Source: a virus | Length of the DNA: 37,246 bases | Reading direction: 5' to 3' (one strand) | Virus record (IMG/VR): IMGVR_UViG_3300021963_004861 | Location: 1 to 37,246 of that record | Shown here: piece after piece, positions 1 through 11,100 of the stretch | How the letters are laid out: each line of letters starts with the position of its first letter | How positions within the stretch are numbered: the first letter of the stretch is position 1 | The notes under the pieces: generated by a model | Databases searched by the model: none | Told to the model about the DNA's origin: nothing | What the model saw: only the letters and a program-made list of their open reading frames with translations | Position numbers and translations under genes: made by a program

Positions 1-202
1 CCACTTCGGCAAGAACAAAGGCAAGACGCTCGGCGAACTGCCCACCAACTCGCTCGACTGGTACATCAAGGAGTTCCAACCCAAGCCCTACAACGGCAAG
101 ATTTCCCCTGTCGATGTAGCCTTGCGTGACGCACTTGACCGCCTCAACAGCAAGCGTGGCGAGACGTCCAGCGACGAGCCAGAGGACAACGTTCCCTTCT
201 AA
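1..202 (+). CDS. 3' end of a DNA-metabolism protein with ExoX/DUF3820-like motif and acidic tip (partial)
   Basis: The reading frame is open from base 2 to a TAA at 200-202, giving the last 66 residues of a gene that starts outside the window. It opens with HFGKNKGKTLGELP followed by a Leu-Asp-Trp, the pattern of the short ExoX C-terminal-like/DUF3820 module (FGKxKGKxLxxxPxxYLxW). This module is often attached to phage exonucleases and single-strand annealing proteins. The protein ends in an acidic stretch and the tip EPEDNVPF, which resembles the SSB C-terminal tip (DDIPF) that docks DNA-repair partners. A role in recombination or replication is therefore likely, but the catalytic part is not in view and the exact family cannot be given. 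It is followed at once by a tRNA gene on the same strand. Confidence 0.7.
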   Translation, partial: HFGKNKGKTLGELPTNSLDWYIKEFQPKPYNGKISPVDVALRDALDRLNSKRGETSSDEPEDNVPF

Positions 203-210
203 CATTCTCC

Positions 211-282
211 AGCCTCATCGTTCAACGGATAGGACAGGCGTTTCCTAAACGCTTAATCTAGGTTCGATTCCTAGTGGGGCTA
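211..282 (+). tRNA. tRNA-Arg, anticodon CCU
   Basis: A full cloverleaf can be drawn by eye. The acceptor stem 211-217 pairs with 275-281 (one G-U). The D stem 220-223 pairs with 232-235. The anticodon stem 237-241 pairs with 249-253 around the loop TTCCTAA, with anticodon CCT at 244-246. There is a 4-base variable loop, and the T stem 258-262 pairs perfectly with 270-274 around TTCGATT. Base 282 is the A discriminator; CCA is not encoded. The tRNA decodes AGG (Arg). It sits 8 bases after a stop codon and 23 bases before the next start, so it is probably cut from a longer + strand transcript. AGG is common in the portal and giant genes of this window, which gives the tRNA an obvious use. Confidence 0.93.
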
Positions 283-305
283 AAGAAAACCAAACACCAA
301 CCAAC

Positions 306-575
306 ATGAGTAAACCATACACACCCATGTGTATCGCACTGAACAAGGAACTCCTTGCTCGCCTTGACGCCGTCGCTACGGCTAACGGCGTGACTCGTTC
401 CGACATCGTGCGAGCCGCTATCTTCCAAGAGGTAGCCGTGCAGGAAGCCATCCTCAGCGCAAAGGCGAAAGCCTCTGACGTGGGTCGCTCCTACATCGCA
501 CAGAAGACCAAGGTGGACGAAGGCAAGAAACTCGCCAAGTCCATCGAGAAGGTCATCGCAGGGTACGTCAAGTAA
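306..575 (+). CDS. Small ribbon-helix-helix DNA-binding protein
   Basis: 89 residues. The first 45 residues read as a ribbon-helix-helix fold of the CopG/Arc type: a short strand (PMCIAL), helix A (KELLARLDAVATANG), the turn TRSD, and helix B (IVRAAIFQEV). Such proteins act as dimers that insert the paired strands into the DNA major groove. The C-terminal half is a Lys- and Ala-rich helix (about residues 50-85). A transcriptional repressor or other DNA-binding regulator is the likely role; its operator is not identified. The start is the first ATG, and no Shine-Dalgarno sequence precedes it (upstream is CAAACACCAACCAAC). It is the last + strand gene before a terminator and the convergent late cluster. 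Confidence 0.75.
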   Translation: MSKPYTPMCIALNKELLARLDAVATANGVTRSDIVRAAIFQEVAVQEAILSAKAKASDVGRSYIAQKTKVDEGKKLAKSIEKVIAGYVK

Positions 576-600
576 CGCATCCAACATGAGGATACGACAA

Positions 601-624
601 GGGAGCCGAGTGGCTCCCTTTTTT
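601..624 (+). terminator. Rho-independent terminator
   Basis: GGGAGCC, the loop GAGT, and GGCTCCC form a perfect 7-bp stem, directly followed by six T residues (619-624). It ends the + strand unit (tRNA and RHH gene) and lies between it and the convergent - strand cluster. Read on the - strand the stem is followed only by TTGTCG, so it should work mainly on + strand transcripts. No separate - strand terminator was found in 625-702. Confidence 0.9.
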
Positions 625-702
625 GTGCCCATTTGAGAGGCTGGCCCACCAACCAAGGAAAGCCATTTAACCCGCTAGGGCACCTCCCAACATGAGACAC
701 TC

Positions 703-1464
703 CTACTGTGCCGACGTCGAATTTGGGGTCAAGCGACACTTCATGTCCTTGTGGGAAATCCAGTACGCCCAAGAGCCCCAAGCCAAAGCGACCAAAGCCA
801 CGCCAGCGGAAGCCCAAGGGAACCAAGCAGACTCAACCACATCACGGATGACGAAGGGTGCGCCACCAAAGAACAGCGACAGGCCGATGAGGATGAAGCC
901 ACCGCCCTTGCCCTTACCGCCTGTGAAGGTCGAGATGACCAGCAACCCTGCACCTGCGAACGCAAAGACGCCAGAGAGCATCAGGAACTTGCTCCTGAGG
1001 TCTGCCCACTCCATCTCCTTGTGCTTGGCGTCCAAGGCGGTCTTCAAGTCCCTGTTCTGCCTATCTAGGTCGTCCACCATGCCGTAAAGGGCGGTGGTCT
1101 CGGCGTCTACCCTTTCTGCCTTCTCCTGCTCGGCTTTGAGGGCTTTGTCGTCCTGCATAGCCTTGGCGTACCGCTCCAAGCCTTCCTTGGTAGCCTTGCG
1201 GATGCCAGCCAGCCTTTCAGCCGTAAGGACGACCAAAGCCTTGCCCTTGCCGTCGATGTGCTCTTTGGCGACAGTCAAGGCTGAGGCACCCTCTTCGGCT
1301 TCACGCTCCAGCCTCTCGACGTACTCGTCCTTCTTGGCGTTGTCCACCACCTTGACCTCTGGGAGGTCTGTGGTCGTACAGCCAATCAGAACAGCAACGA
1401 ACCCAGCACAAGACCAGCGAGGAAGAAGCCAGCCCAGACTACTTTGCTTTGATGATTGGTCCAC
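703..1464 (-). CDS. Putative lipoprotein with coiled coil and C-terminal membrane segments (lysis region)
   Basis: 253 residues starting at a GTG, six bases after the stop of the gene before it. The N-terminus has a basic residue (R16), a short hydrophobic stretch and a lipobox-like VLIGC with Cys at 29, suggesting signal peptidase II processing. Residues 45-155 are charged and predicted helical (EYVERLEREAEE, KALKAEQEKAERVDAE), probably a coiled coil. Three hydrophobic segments follow at about 160-180, 189-207 and 214-236. It lies last in the holin cluster, so a role in lysis (spanin-like bridging) is conceivable. However, o-spanins are small and lack C-terminal transmembrane helices, so the family is unrecognised. 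The hydrophobic core before Cys29 is short, and the lipoprotein call is moderate. Confidence 0.6.
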   Translation of the reverse strand: MDQSSKQSSLGWLLPRWSCAGFVAVLIGCTTTDLPEVKVVDNAKKDEYVERLEREAEEGASALTVAKEHIDGKGKALVVLTAERLAGIRKATKEGLERYAKAMQDDKALKAEQEKAERVDAETTALYGMVDDLDRQNRDLKTALDAKHKEMEWADLRSKFLMLSGVFAFAGAGLLVISTFTGGKGKGGGFILIGLSLFFGGAPFVIRDVVESAWFPWASAGVALVALAWGSWAYWISHKDMKCRLTPNSTSAQ

Positions 1465-1470
1465 AGGTAA

Positions 1471-1812
1471 TTAGCGAGTTCTTTTAGTTTTTCCATAAAT
1501 GCGTATGTAGTTTCTACCTACGACGCCAGCAAGGATAATCAGCCCGATACAGGCAATCATGTAGCAGACCAGTTCGTAGTTCTGTATGATTTTTTCAACA
1601 GTCCGTAGGTCGACTGTAGCCTTATCCGTGGTGATGCCGTTGTCCGTGACGATTGCCACCGCACTGTCCCTGTCCCTCAAGGCGTTGAAGCCGTCGTTGA
1701 CTGGCGACGTAGCCATGTACCCAGCCAAGCCGACCAAGAACAGGATGGTCGCTTGGACTGCGATGATGAGTTCAGTTACGCTTGCGCTTGGACTTGGTTT
1801 CTTGCGTGACAT
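1471..1812 (-). CDS. Small two-helix membrane protein (lysis region, function unknown)
   Basis: 113 residues with a basic N-terminus (MSRKKPSPS), a transmembrane segment at about 13-33 (ELIIAVQATILFLVGLAGYM), a loop of about 45 residues, and a second segment at about 82-100 (CYMIACIGLIILAGVVG). A basic tail KTKRTR ends it. The start ATG lies inside the 3' end of the holin gene (41 bases overlap), which indicates translational coupling. Size, topology and position fit an accessory holin, antiholin or spanin partner, but no family is recognised. Confidence 0.65.
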   Translation of the reverse strand: MSRKKPSPSASVTELIIAVQATILFLVGLAGYMATSPVNDGFNALRDRDSAVAIVTDNGITTDKATVDLRTVEKIIQNYELVCYMIACIGLIILAGVVGRNYIRIYGKTKRTR

Positions 1813-2107
1813 GGTTGAGGAGTCTCCTTCTTGCGATTTCTACAAGTTCTGGTGCACAGGTACCGCACACGGAATAGAACAAGGCTTCGTGCAACGGCTC
1901 GATGCGACCATGCACCACGAAGTACCCAAGCACACCGACGATACCGCCAGCGATGATTCGGCGTATCCAGATGACAACAGGCAGGTGCTCGTCCGTAAGC
2001 AACAGACGGCACAATGCACCAGCCATACCAAGTATGGACACAATCCAGCCACCTTGCTTAAGGTCCTTAGCCGCATTCAGAAGGTCGTCGTTAGGGGGTT
2101 TCGTCAT
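1772..2107 (-). CDS. Holin (LydA / Phage_holin_3_3-like)
   Basis: 111 residues. The pattern DLKQGGWIVSILGMAGALCR, then IRRIIAGGIVGVLGYFVV, then a third hydrophobic segment near HEALFYSVCGTCAPELVE, resembles the LydA-type phage holins (Phage_holin_3_3). These accumulate in the inner membrane and open it at a set time so that lytic enzymes can reach the wall. The C-terminus is strongly basic (KSKRKRN), as usual for holins. The start ATG overlaps the end of the giant gene by 17 bases, so expression is coupled to it. The family call rests on pattern memory, not on a search. Confidence 0.72.
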   Translation of the reverse strand: MTKPPNDDLLNAAKDLKQGGWIVSILGMAGALCRLLLTDEHLPVVIWIRRIIAGGIVGVLGYFVVHGRIEPLHEALFYSVCGTCAPELVEIARRRLLNHVTQETKSKRKRN

Positions 2108-5100
2108 CGGTGTATGCGTTGCTTGCCCTGTTGGTGAACGTTGCGACCCTCTTCAGCGTCTCTAGGAGCATAGGGCTAGCCTTTGGCTTTTCAAGCGGGT
2201 CACCGCCGACCATCAAGTGGGCGATGCCGTCGATAGCCTTCTTCCTCCATGCTTGCCTATGCTGTTCGGTCGGGAAGCGAGGCTTGAATCTCATCAGCGT
2301 GACGCTGGCGACGTCCATGGATGAGATGAACTTCTTAGCCTGTTCGCTCTTCATCGGGATGCCACGCTTCATCAGCATCAAGGCAAGGGAAGAGGACGTG
2401 GTTTGATAGCCAGTCCAAAGACCCTTGTACTGAGGACCAGTAGGTGCGTCCTCGATTTGCGATGCGTCCTTGCTGATTAACAGCGTCTTCTTTCCTCGCT
2501 CCCTTGTTTGGGCTGTGTAGTCCCTGAAGTCAGGGAACTGCGACAGGTCGTTCCTTGCGTCACCCATGGCAGTATCAGTCAATTGAGAATTTTCCGAGAT
2601 GAGACCATCCTTGGACTGACTGCCCCAGTTGAAGGCTGTCTTGATGTAACCGCCCAAAGGTCCATACTCCTTCTCAAACATCTTGATGTAAGGATTCTTG
2701 CCCCTGTATCTGGACAACTGTGAGTATAGTTCGATGGCATGCTCCTTATCCCTAGTCCTGCCGATTTCCTTTGCGGTCTTCGGGTCGAGGAAGATGAATT
2801 CGCCATCCCTCATGTCCATCACTGGTCGGTCAAACGAGTCGGTGCTGACAGCCTCAAGCGCCTCCTTGGACTGACCAGTGAAGTGGAGTTCCATGTAGTG
2901 CATCGGCAAGCCGTAGTTGCTTGCGTAGCCCCACTTGTTTGCAGCCTCCACAATCATAGCCATCTGATTGATGTTCATGGCAGACTGGTCGATGAGCCTT
3001 TGGTTCTGGTTCTTTTCGCCACCCCTTAGCGTTCCGTACTGATTGGTGAAGAATCTGGAGCCAGACTGACCATCTGGAGTCTTGTACTTGATTGGCTTTC
3101 CGTCTGGACCAAGGAGGTTCGACCTGCCCAAGTGGGCGGTAGCCATCAACCCCTTGAACCTCAAGTCGGACGGAGTCGAGAAACTCGAGTTGATTAAGGC
3201 GATGTGCTTTGCGTGTTCTGGATGCTCTGCGTTCAGGATTTTCTGTGCATCCATGAGCATGTTGAACACATGCTTATCGATGTCCCCAGAGGAGCCAGCA
3301 TGGTCGAAGACCAGTCCATTGCCCATCTGACTTACCTCCTCGCCTGTAAGGGTCTTCAGCCTTCCGTAGAAGTTGCCATAAGCCTTTTCCTTGATGTCCT
3401 GAGGAAGCGACTCGAACAACGCCAACGATGGCAGGGCTCCAGCGTGCTGAGACAACAGCATGTACCTGTCCTTGCCGACGAAACCAGACGCAATGTACTC
3501 GCTACTGTTGCCACGTGTGAAGTGATGCCTTGCGTCGGTCATGCCAATCTGGTCATAGCCGACAGCAGCCGCCTTCATCACAGTGCTATGCAACGAGACG
3601 TTCCTGTAGATGTCCTCGACGCCGAAGAACATGGACGTAGTGATGTGAGGTCTGTCACCTCCAGAAATCGGAACAATCTTCTGCATCTCCTTGATTTGCG
3701 CTTGGAGCGCGTCGAGTTTAGCCCTAGCGGTGGCACCGCTGTTGTAGTTAGCCACAGGCAACGCCACGCTTGCGATGGTCTTGCCGAGGGCGCTGACGTA
3801 GTTGCCCATAGGCATCATGCCATAAGACCAGTCATGCCTGTCGCTTACAGGAATCCTGAAATCAGGTCCGTAGTTGCCGAAGCCGACCAAGTTGCCAAGG
3901 AACGAGGCGTTGCCGTCGTAAGGGTCCCAAGATGCGTTGAACGACCTCTCGTTGGAGGCTAACTTTTCGAATAGTTCGCTCCTTGCGTCGAAGTTGTTGG
4001 TGCTAATCGAGTTTCCGTCGTGGTGAAGTGCGGTCAACTTGAGGGAGTTTCCTTGGGTCTTGAGCATCGCCTTCATCTCGTCGGATGCGGCTCGCATAAT
4101 CCTCATATGGACTGACTTGTCTGCTCCTTCGAGGTTGTGACCACCGCTTAGGGCGTATTGCTCGACTCGCTTGTCCATCTCCGCAATGACCCTCTGTGCG
4201 AGCGACTCGAAGTCGAACGTGCCGTACTCGTAGGTCGTGTTCCAACTTTCGAGTATCTGTGGAGAAGCCATGGCGAACGCCTCGTCTTCGGCGATGATGT
4301 CCATCATCAAAGACCTCATGCTAGCCTCAGAAGAGCCCACTTTCTCCTTTGTGCTCATGTGCAACTCATGAAGCGCATGCGAAATCTTGTACTGGACCGA
4401 GCGCACCAACTTGTCCACGACCCAACTGTCGCTTACGTTCTGGGCAATACTCATTAGTTCGGCTGTTCCGTTGCCGTTCTTGGCGTAGACGCCAGACATG
4501 CCCTGACCATCGAAGTCGAACTCATACACAGGAATCTCTGGTTCGCTGATGACGGACCTGTAGGACTCTGGGACTTTTAGCCTACGACCAGTGTCCTTGA
4601 TGAACCTGCCTTGGTTTCTCAGTTCCATGACCTTGAATCCGTTCACGAACGCATACATCTCGAACGGAGAAATCATCTCCATTGTCCTCCTGATTAGACC
4701 TCGGTTCACCTGTCTGCTCAATCCCTTCCTGTTCGCCTTTATTTCTTGGACGCCTTGGCTAATTGAATGTGCAGAAGATTCGGTCGCAGAAAGCAGTTTG
4801 TCGTAGGATTCCTTAAGAGCCTTCAGTTCGTTGCTCTTCATCAAGCCTTCGATTTGGGCGAAGTCTTCTGGAAGCGTCTCCGTTGGTTCAGACGGAAGAC
4901 CAAACGTCTTGTACTGGAATGGGTCGGACTGGATTTCCTCGATGACGATGAGCGGTTCCCTAGAGGGCTTGGTGCCAGCAAGAGGATATCTTGTGTCGGT
5001 GAAATGGTCTTCGTGGATTGCGAGACCATTTGTTTCGTTCAACGAGATGCCTTCGGACACACGCAGGTGACCAAGTTGCAACGTACCATTAGGATTGTTT

Positions 5101-8100
5101 GCGTAGTGACCTGCGTCCCAGACGTTGTTAGCCTTCGCAATCCTTTCCCTGATTTCCATGACCGCCCTTGCGCCAGCGATGATTCTGTTGATGCGTTCCT
5201 TCTCCGCTGGGTCGAGCGGGGTTTGGGTCAAGGCGGTAAGTTCGTCGATGTACTTCTTGTACTCAGCCTTCTGCCTAGTGGTATGTTGTTCTACCTGCAT
5301 GACCTGACTGGTGTAAGGTCCGTAGGTGGAAGCCCAGTCGGAGTGGTCCCTGTCGTGCTTGAACAATAGACCCATGTTCCAAGTCGCAGATGGATTGGTT
5401 GGGTATGTGTTTCCTAGCGCACCGCTCTTTCCGTAAGGGCCTTTATCATTGCCATAGGTGGTTAACTGGGCGTAGGTGAGGTTTGTCATCTCCTGACCAA
5501 TGGTAGCCAGAGAATAGTCCCATGGGTCTACAGTGGCTACGTTTCCTAGGATTTCGTTTACAGTCTTGCCGATTGACTCGACCTTCCTAGCGAGGATTTC
5601 CTCCTGAATGGCATGCAGATAGGCAGGTCGGATGGTCATGTTCGGACCAGTCTGCATGTTCTCTGGGGACATGTCGGTGCGCTGGGCTGTGTAGTGAGCA
5701 TGTAGAGCCTCGATGTTCTCCTTGAACGTGCCACCTCTAGTGTCTGGCATGTCGTTCACCAGTCCATGCTCGACGGCAATCCTAGAGAGAGAACCGCTTG
5801 CGGCTTCCTCAGCCAACTTGCTCTGTGCGACCACAGTCTCGTCTCCGCTGGCTTTGCCCTGCTCGATTGCCTGTGCGATTGCATTCAGGTTTCCGAAGTA
5901 TCTTTCGGTTGCCGTCTGTGCGTTCTTCGCCAAGTCGGAGATGAATGGGAAATGGATTCTGCTTGTGCTATTATGCTGATGGGTATTCGGGTCAACAGCC
6001 GCCCTGATTTCGTGCTCAAGCCTTGTGTTCCTGCTAATCCTCATCGTCTGGGGATACAGGGTATAGATGAACTCTGCCAGTTCCTGCCTAGACAGTTGCT
6101 GGTCGTACATGTGGTGTAGCAACACAGCCAGACCGCTCTGCCTGATTTCGTCCTTACTGACTTGGTTCTCCTTGATGTGCTTGAACCATTCGGCACCAGT
6201 CATCGAGTGCGGGAACAGGTCCCTGCCAGTCTTCTTCTTGGCGTATGCGATGACCTTCATCAATTTGGATGTAAACTCGAATGGTCCGTAACCAGAGCCG
6301 AAGTTCAACTTAGCCCTAGTTAGGTTCTCTAGTTCCGATGGGTTCCTGTCGCCAACCATCAGGTTGGTGCGGGAAGTAGACAGTGCGTCTGGGGTTTCGA
6401 GCATCTTGGCTACAGCCTGAGCGTCAGCCTTCTTGTCGAAAACCTTGTCCAACTCGCCGACTCGGAAGCCAACCCTTCCAACGCTACCGACAGCGCCGTT
6501 TTCGTTTGGTCCGACGGAGGAGAAGTCGCTAATCAAAGCCTTAACCATCGGGCTGTTCTCGCCATGCTGTTCGATTGTCCTGATGTCCTTCTGGGTCTCG
6601 TTGCTCATGGAGTCCAGAAGCATAGCCAACTCAGCCTTGCTGGTGGACACGGAGAACTTAGCCCTGAGAGCCTCAGCCTCTGGCATCGTCTTGACCATGA
6701 CGACCTTTCTGGAAACCACAGGTCTGCCAATCTCGTCCATGCCAGTGACAGTATTGTAGCCCACCAGATAGCCAGACACCTTGCCTTTGGCACCAGCGGT
6801 ATAGTCCTTCTTAGGGACGATTGACACGTTGGCATCCGACCTTCCATCCCATGCGTAGTTCATGAGTTCTGGTCGGTTGGGGAACATCAGTTCGATTGCG
6901 GATGCCTTGTCTCCGTTCATCGCAAGGATGCGCTCCGTGGGAGGCAGGAAATAACCGCTGTCCTTGGACGCAATCATCCCGCACAGGTTGTCCAAGTCAT
7001 CCATCAGATGCGGATGCATGGCAGACGCCAACTGTGCATGTGCGCTGAGTTTGCGGTAATGAGCCGTGGACGTTTGGGAGGTTTCGCCTCTCCTGAGTTT
7101 AGCGACCACAGACGAGAACGGCATGACAGATTCCTTCTGGTTTAAAGTACGAGAAGTATTTTCTGCGAACTCAAGGGATTCGCCAATCCTGTACCTTTGG
7201 GACGAGGCATCCAGATGAGCCATGCTTGCCAGTTCTGGGTTAACTCGGACGATGTTGGAGTTCGCAAGGATGGCATGCATGCCGTTGCCTACGACCAGAT
7301 GATGGAGTCCAGCCCTGATAGCCTCGATGGGGGTATTGGGTCTGAACGTGACAGTCACGTAGTCGGCACTGGTGTTGTGGCTGATAAGACCATAGGCACC
7401 AGAGACGTGGTCCCTGTTGGATGCGTCCGCTTCTCCAGCAAACACGGCTCCATAAGCCTGATGAGACCTCAGTGAGAAACTTTCCGTGCCCAATGCCGAT
7501 GCCCTGAAGTCCCTAGTTTGGGCATACCCGCCCTTGGCAATCTGGTTCGAAGCCTTCACAATTTCCTTAGCCCAAGCAGGACCGCTCACTTTATGGGTGA
7601 GGGTGTTGAACAACTCGATGCCCTGAGGCATGCTACCAGAATTGATGTATGGGCTATGAGGAAGGATGGTGTTCGTGTATGGGTCGAAGCCGACGCCTTC
7701 CTTGATGCTGAAGCCTAGGTTGAACTTGCCTTCCTTGAAGAAGGTCCTGTCCGAGCGATGATGGATTGCGTACTTGGGGGAATGGATGTCACCGCTGACG
7801 TTGACGACGATGCTTCCATCCTCAAGTTTCTTGAAGGCGAATCCATACTGTGGCTTGAAGCCAAACGGAGCGCTCCTGTAGTTTTCACCACTTCCTTGGG
7901 AAGTCTTCCTCCTTACCTCGGTACTGTATTCAAGGTTTTCAGAGAAATGTGCACTGGTCATTTCTGACGTTTCTGGACTGGCGAGAGCCGAAGCATCAGA
8001 GGCTCCGATGCCGATGGACATTGCACCGATGTTAAGGAGGTTATTGGTAAACTCAGAACCACGCCTACCAGAAGCGCCCATTGACACAACAGGTACGCTG

Positions 8101-11100
8101 AATTCACGACGACCAGACATCGAGAACCTTGCTGGTTCGATGGCTACGTTTCCATTGCCACTGCTTGCGAGGGAGGAAAGGTAATCGGTCATGCGCTTCC
8201 TTACGAACAACCTAGACAAGGATGTGCCAGCGGGGATTACCTTGTTGTTTGAGATGTTGCTCTGAATCGCTTCCTGCGAGATTGAAGCGGACCTAGAGTT
8301 GGAATCCGACAGGACGTCTACAGGCTGGAGGAAGGTCTGTCCCATGCCCATACCGCTCCTGACCAACTTCTCCTGCTTTCTGTTGGATTTTTGGTCGAAG
8401 TGCCTGACGAACGTCTGGTTCTCAAGGGCATGCAATCTTCCACGGAGGTTTGCCCCATCTACGTCAATCTTGTTGTGGTCGTAGGTGTTGTCGATGCCAG
8501 ACGAAGACGCTTGGGTCTCGTCGATTGTGACGTACGAATAACTCTCCCTGTTAACGAACTGCATGGAGTCGGAGTGAAGCACCCCAGTTCCATCGGTCTT
8601 GCTCAGCGATGCGATTCCTTCTGGCGTAGTGACGTTCTCATGCCTTACGCCCTCGAAGTGGTCCATGTTCTTGAGAGCCATGACATACGAGAACAGGAAC
8701 TCCCTGTTCATGCATGCCAATGCACATTCCCTGAGGTAGGTATGCGAATAGCCCTCCATGGAGTTGTCAGATGGGCTGACGTCCTCATTTAGTCCCTTTT
8801 CCCAGAAAGAACCGCCATCCCTAACGTACGTTCCGATAGCCTTCTTGAGTTCCTCCTTGAAGTTTCCGTTGATGAGTGCGTCAAGATGGACGAACTCTGC
8901 GTCTGGGATTCCATCAAGGACGCTGAACGCACTAAGGATGCCGACCGATGCGTCTACATGCGTACCGATGGTTCCGTTGGCTACGTTGTTTGCGATGCAC
9001 GACGCCTGAGAAGGGCTCATGGAGTCCACGAAGTCGCCTACTTGCCTGTACAGTTGAGCAGCCTTTTCTGGGTCTGCCACAAGTTCTGCGTAGGTATACG
9101 CAAACAGATTGTTGTACGACTCCCTTTGTTCTGGGGTAAATATGTCAGCGGTATCGGCTACGCCATCCCTGAAGATGACCTGCTTCTCGGACATAGCCTT
9201 TGCGAAGAACGGAGCAAACACAGGGGCGAGTTGAGCCATGCTGTGGAATTCGTTGTCGCTAACCCCATAATCCTTCTGCATGGCACTGACGTAGTGCTGG
9301 GCATGGTTCTTCAGCATGTCGATTAACCTGCTGTTTGCACCGCCCTGAACGAGGGCATTTGAGATGACTTGTGCGGAAATGCCCTTTCTTGCGCAAAGTT
9401 GGTATAATGCCGAGTGGATGGCGTGGTTACCGCTACGCATCAACCTCCTAGAAGGACGTAACCTTGCTTGAGGTTGAGCCGAAGGTCTGCCATCGATTCC
9501 CCACGAAGTCAGCATGTTGAGTTGACCAATCGAAGCCCTAGAGGAGTCCAGCATGTTCTGGTAGAACTCACGTGCCGTCCTGACAACGTTTCCATTCTCG
9601 TCGACGACGTCTCCGTTCATGAGCACTACTCGCTCGTAGTCGTTCCTCATGAATGCGGTGCTCATGTCCCCAAGTTTCCTAACTGACGTTGGATTATGGA
9701 CGACTGCCTTATCTCCAGAATAGATGTATGGGAAATTGGTCAGACCAGCATGGCTTTGGTATGCGTTGACCCTGACAGGCTCAAGATTGGAGACCACGTA
9801 GGTGCCATCCTTGGCTACGAACGCATTGGTACCAATCAGGCTCTGGACGCTCCTTACCCTAGAAGACGCACTGGACTGACCCCTGTCCAGCGTGCCAAGG
9901 ACTGTAAGGGCATCGTACCTCATGGAAACGTGCGTAGCGATGTCGGACAAGTCCCTGACTTTCTTAATCAACTCATTGTACGTCCCACGCCTTGCGTCAT
10001 CATTTTCGAAGAACGACATCGCACTTACGTACTCATTGGCGATTTTGTTTAGGGCTAGGACAGTCTGGTTAATCGAACCATAGTGCCTACCGACGCTTTC
10101 CATCATCATAGCGACAACCTGCGAGTTGGATGGCTCTTCGTATCCGTAAATTGAGTTGGCTAGGTTGAGGGAACCTCTGCCTCCACCCATGTTTAGCGGG
10201 GTGTCTCCGTGCCACTTATACTGACCAGAGTCATACCCCCAAGCGGATGGGATGTGCATGCCTACCGCTGGATTCTGAACAAACCTTGTGGCTACCATGG
10301 CGACGTCGGAAGCAGCCATGGTTCCCAGTGCATTGATGTTAAGGGCAAGCGCACCAAAGGGCCTAGGAGACGTTTCGTAGCCAAACCTCTTGTTTCTGGA
10401 ATCGATATCAGAAGACGTAATCGGAACAGTAGTAGGTAGCATTCTGTCGCTTTGTCTGCCACCCATCAACGTCGCTTCTGGCTTCATCGCCACTTCGTTG
10501 AGAAGCACGTCGCTCAGCATGGAAACCTTCATTTCGTTCACCATGTCTTGAGAGACGCTGACCTCTTTTTCTTCGATTGCCTTAGCCATCTGCTCGTAGA
10601 ATGGCTTGATTAGGAAAAGTTTCCTAGCGAACCTTTCGTTCAGTTCGGAAGCCTTCTCATGCAGCGTATTGATTACGCTTTGAGGAATTCCGTCCATCAA
10701 TTCCGTAGACAGGCTGGTGAACCTGCTGGCTTCTACGCTAGGGACGATGCCCTTTTCCCTTAGCCTGTTGCTTAGCGAAGCCCAAGCATCAGCGTCAATC
10801 CAATCGGGTCTTGCGCCCATGTTGAACGAGATGCCAGAACCGACTGCTACGAAGAACTTGGTCTTCTTGGTGGCAAGTTCTATTTGCGAATCAAAGCCAA
10901 GGCTTCCGTCTCCTTTGAACACCTGTCTGACGATGCTGTTCAAGTCGCTTGGACTCAATGTCCTGACGAGACCGAATCCGATTTCCCGAGGATTCAGTTT
11001 CGCATCCTTGATTGCATTCATGAGCCTTTCCTTGCCGAAGGAACTGCCCATGACGGACTCTGCGGTGATAATCTGGTGGTTGATTGCCAGAATGTTGACC

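Noticed and set aside
211-282. tRNA gene as a prophage attachment site
   Set aside because: No integrase, excision module or repeated tRNA end is present in the window, and the rest looks like a lytic phage. The HTH gene near the terminase is not in an integration context.
1094-2137. Open frames of 126 and 183 codons on the + strand opposite the lysis genes
   Set aside because: Membrane-like appearance comes from the complement of real transmembrane codons; the - strand frames have coupled starts and a holin pattern.
10458-10472. TLMGG at residue 2823 of the giant protein as a seventh signature
   Set aside because: It lacks the Val and no module-like segment follows, so it is mentioned only as a variant.
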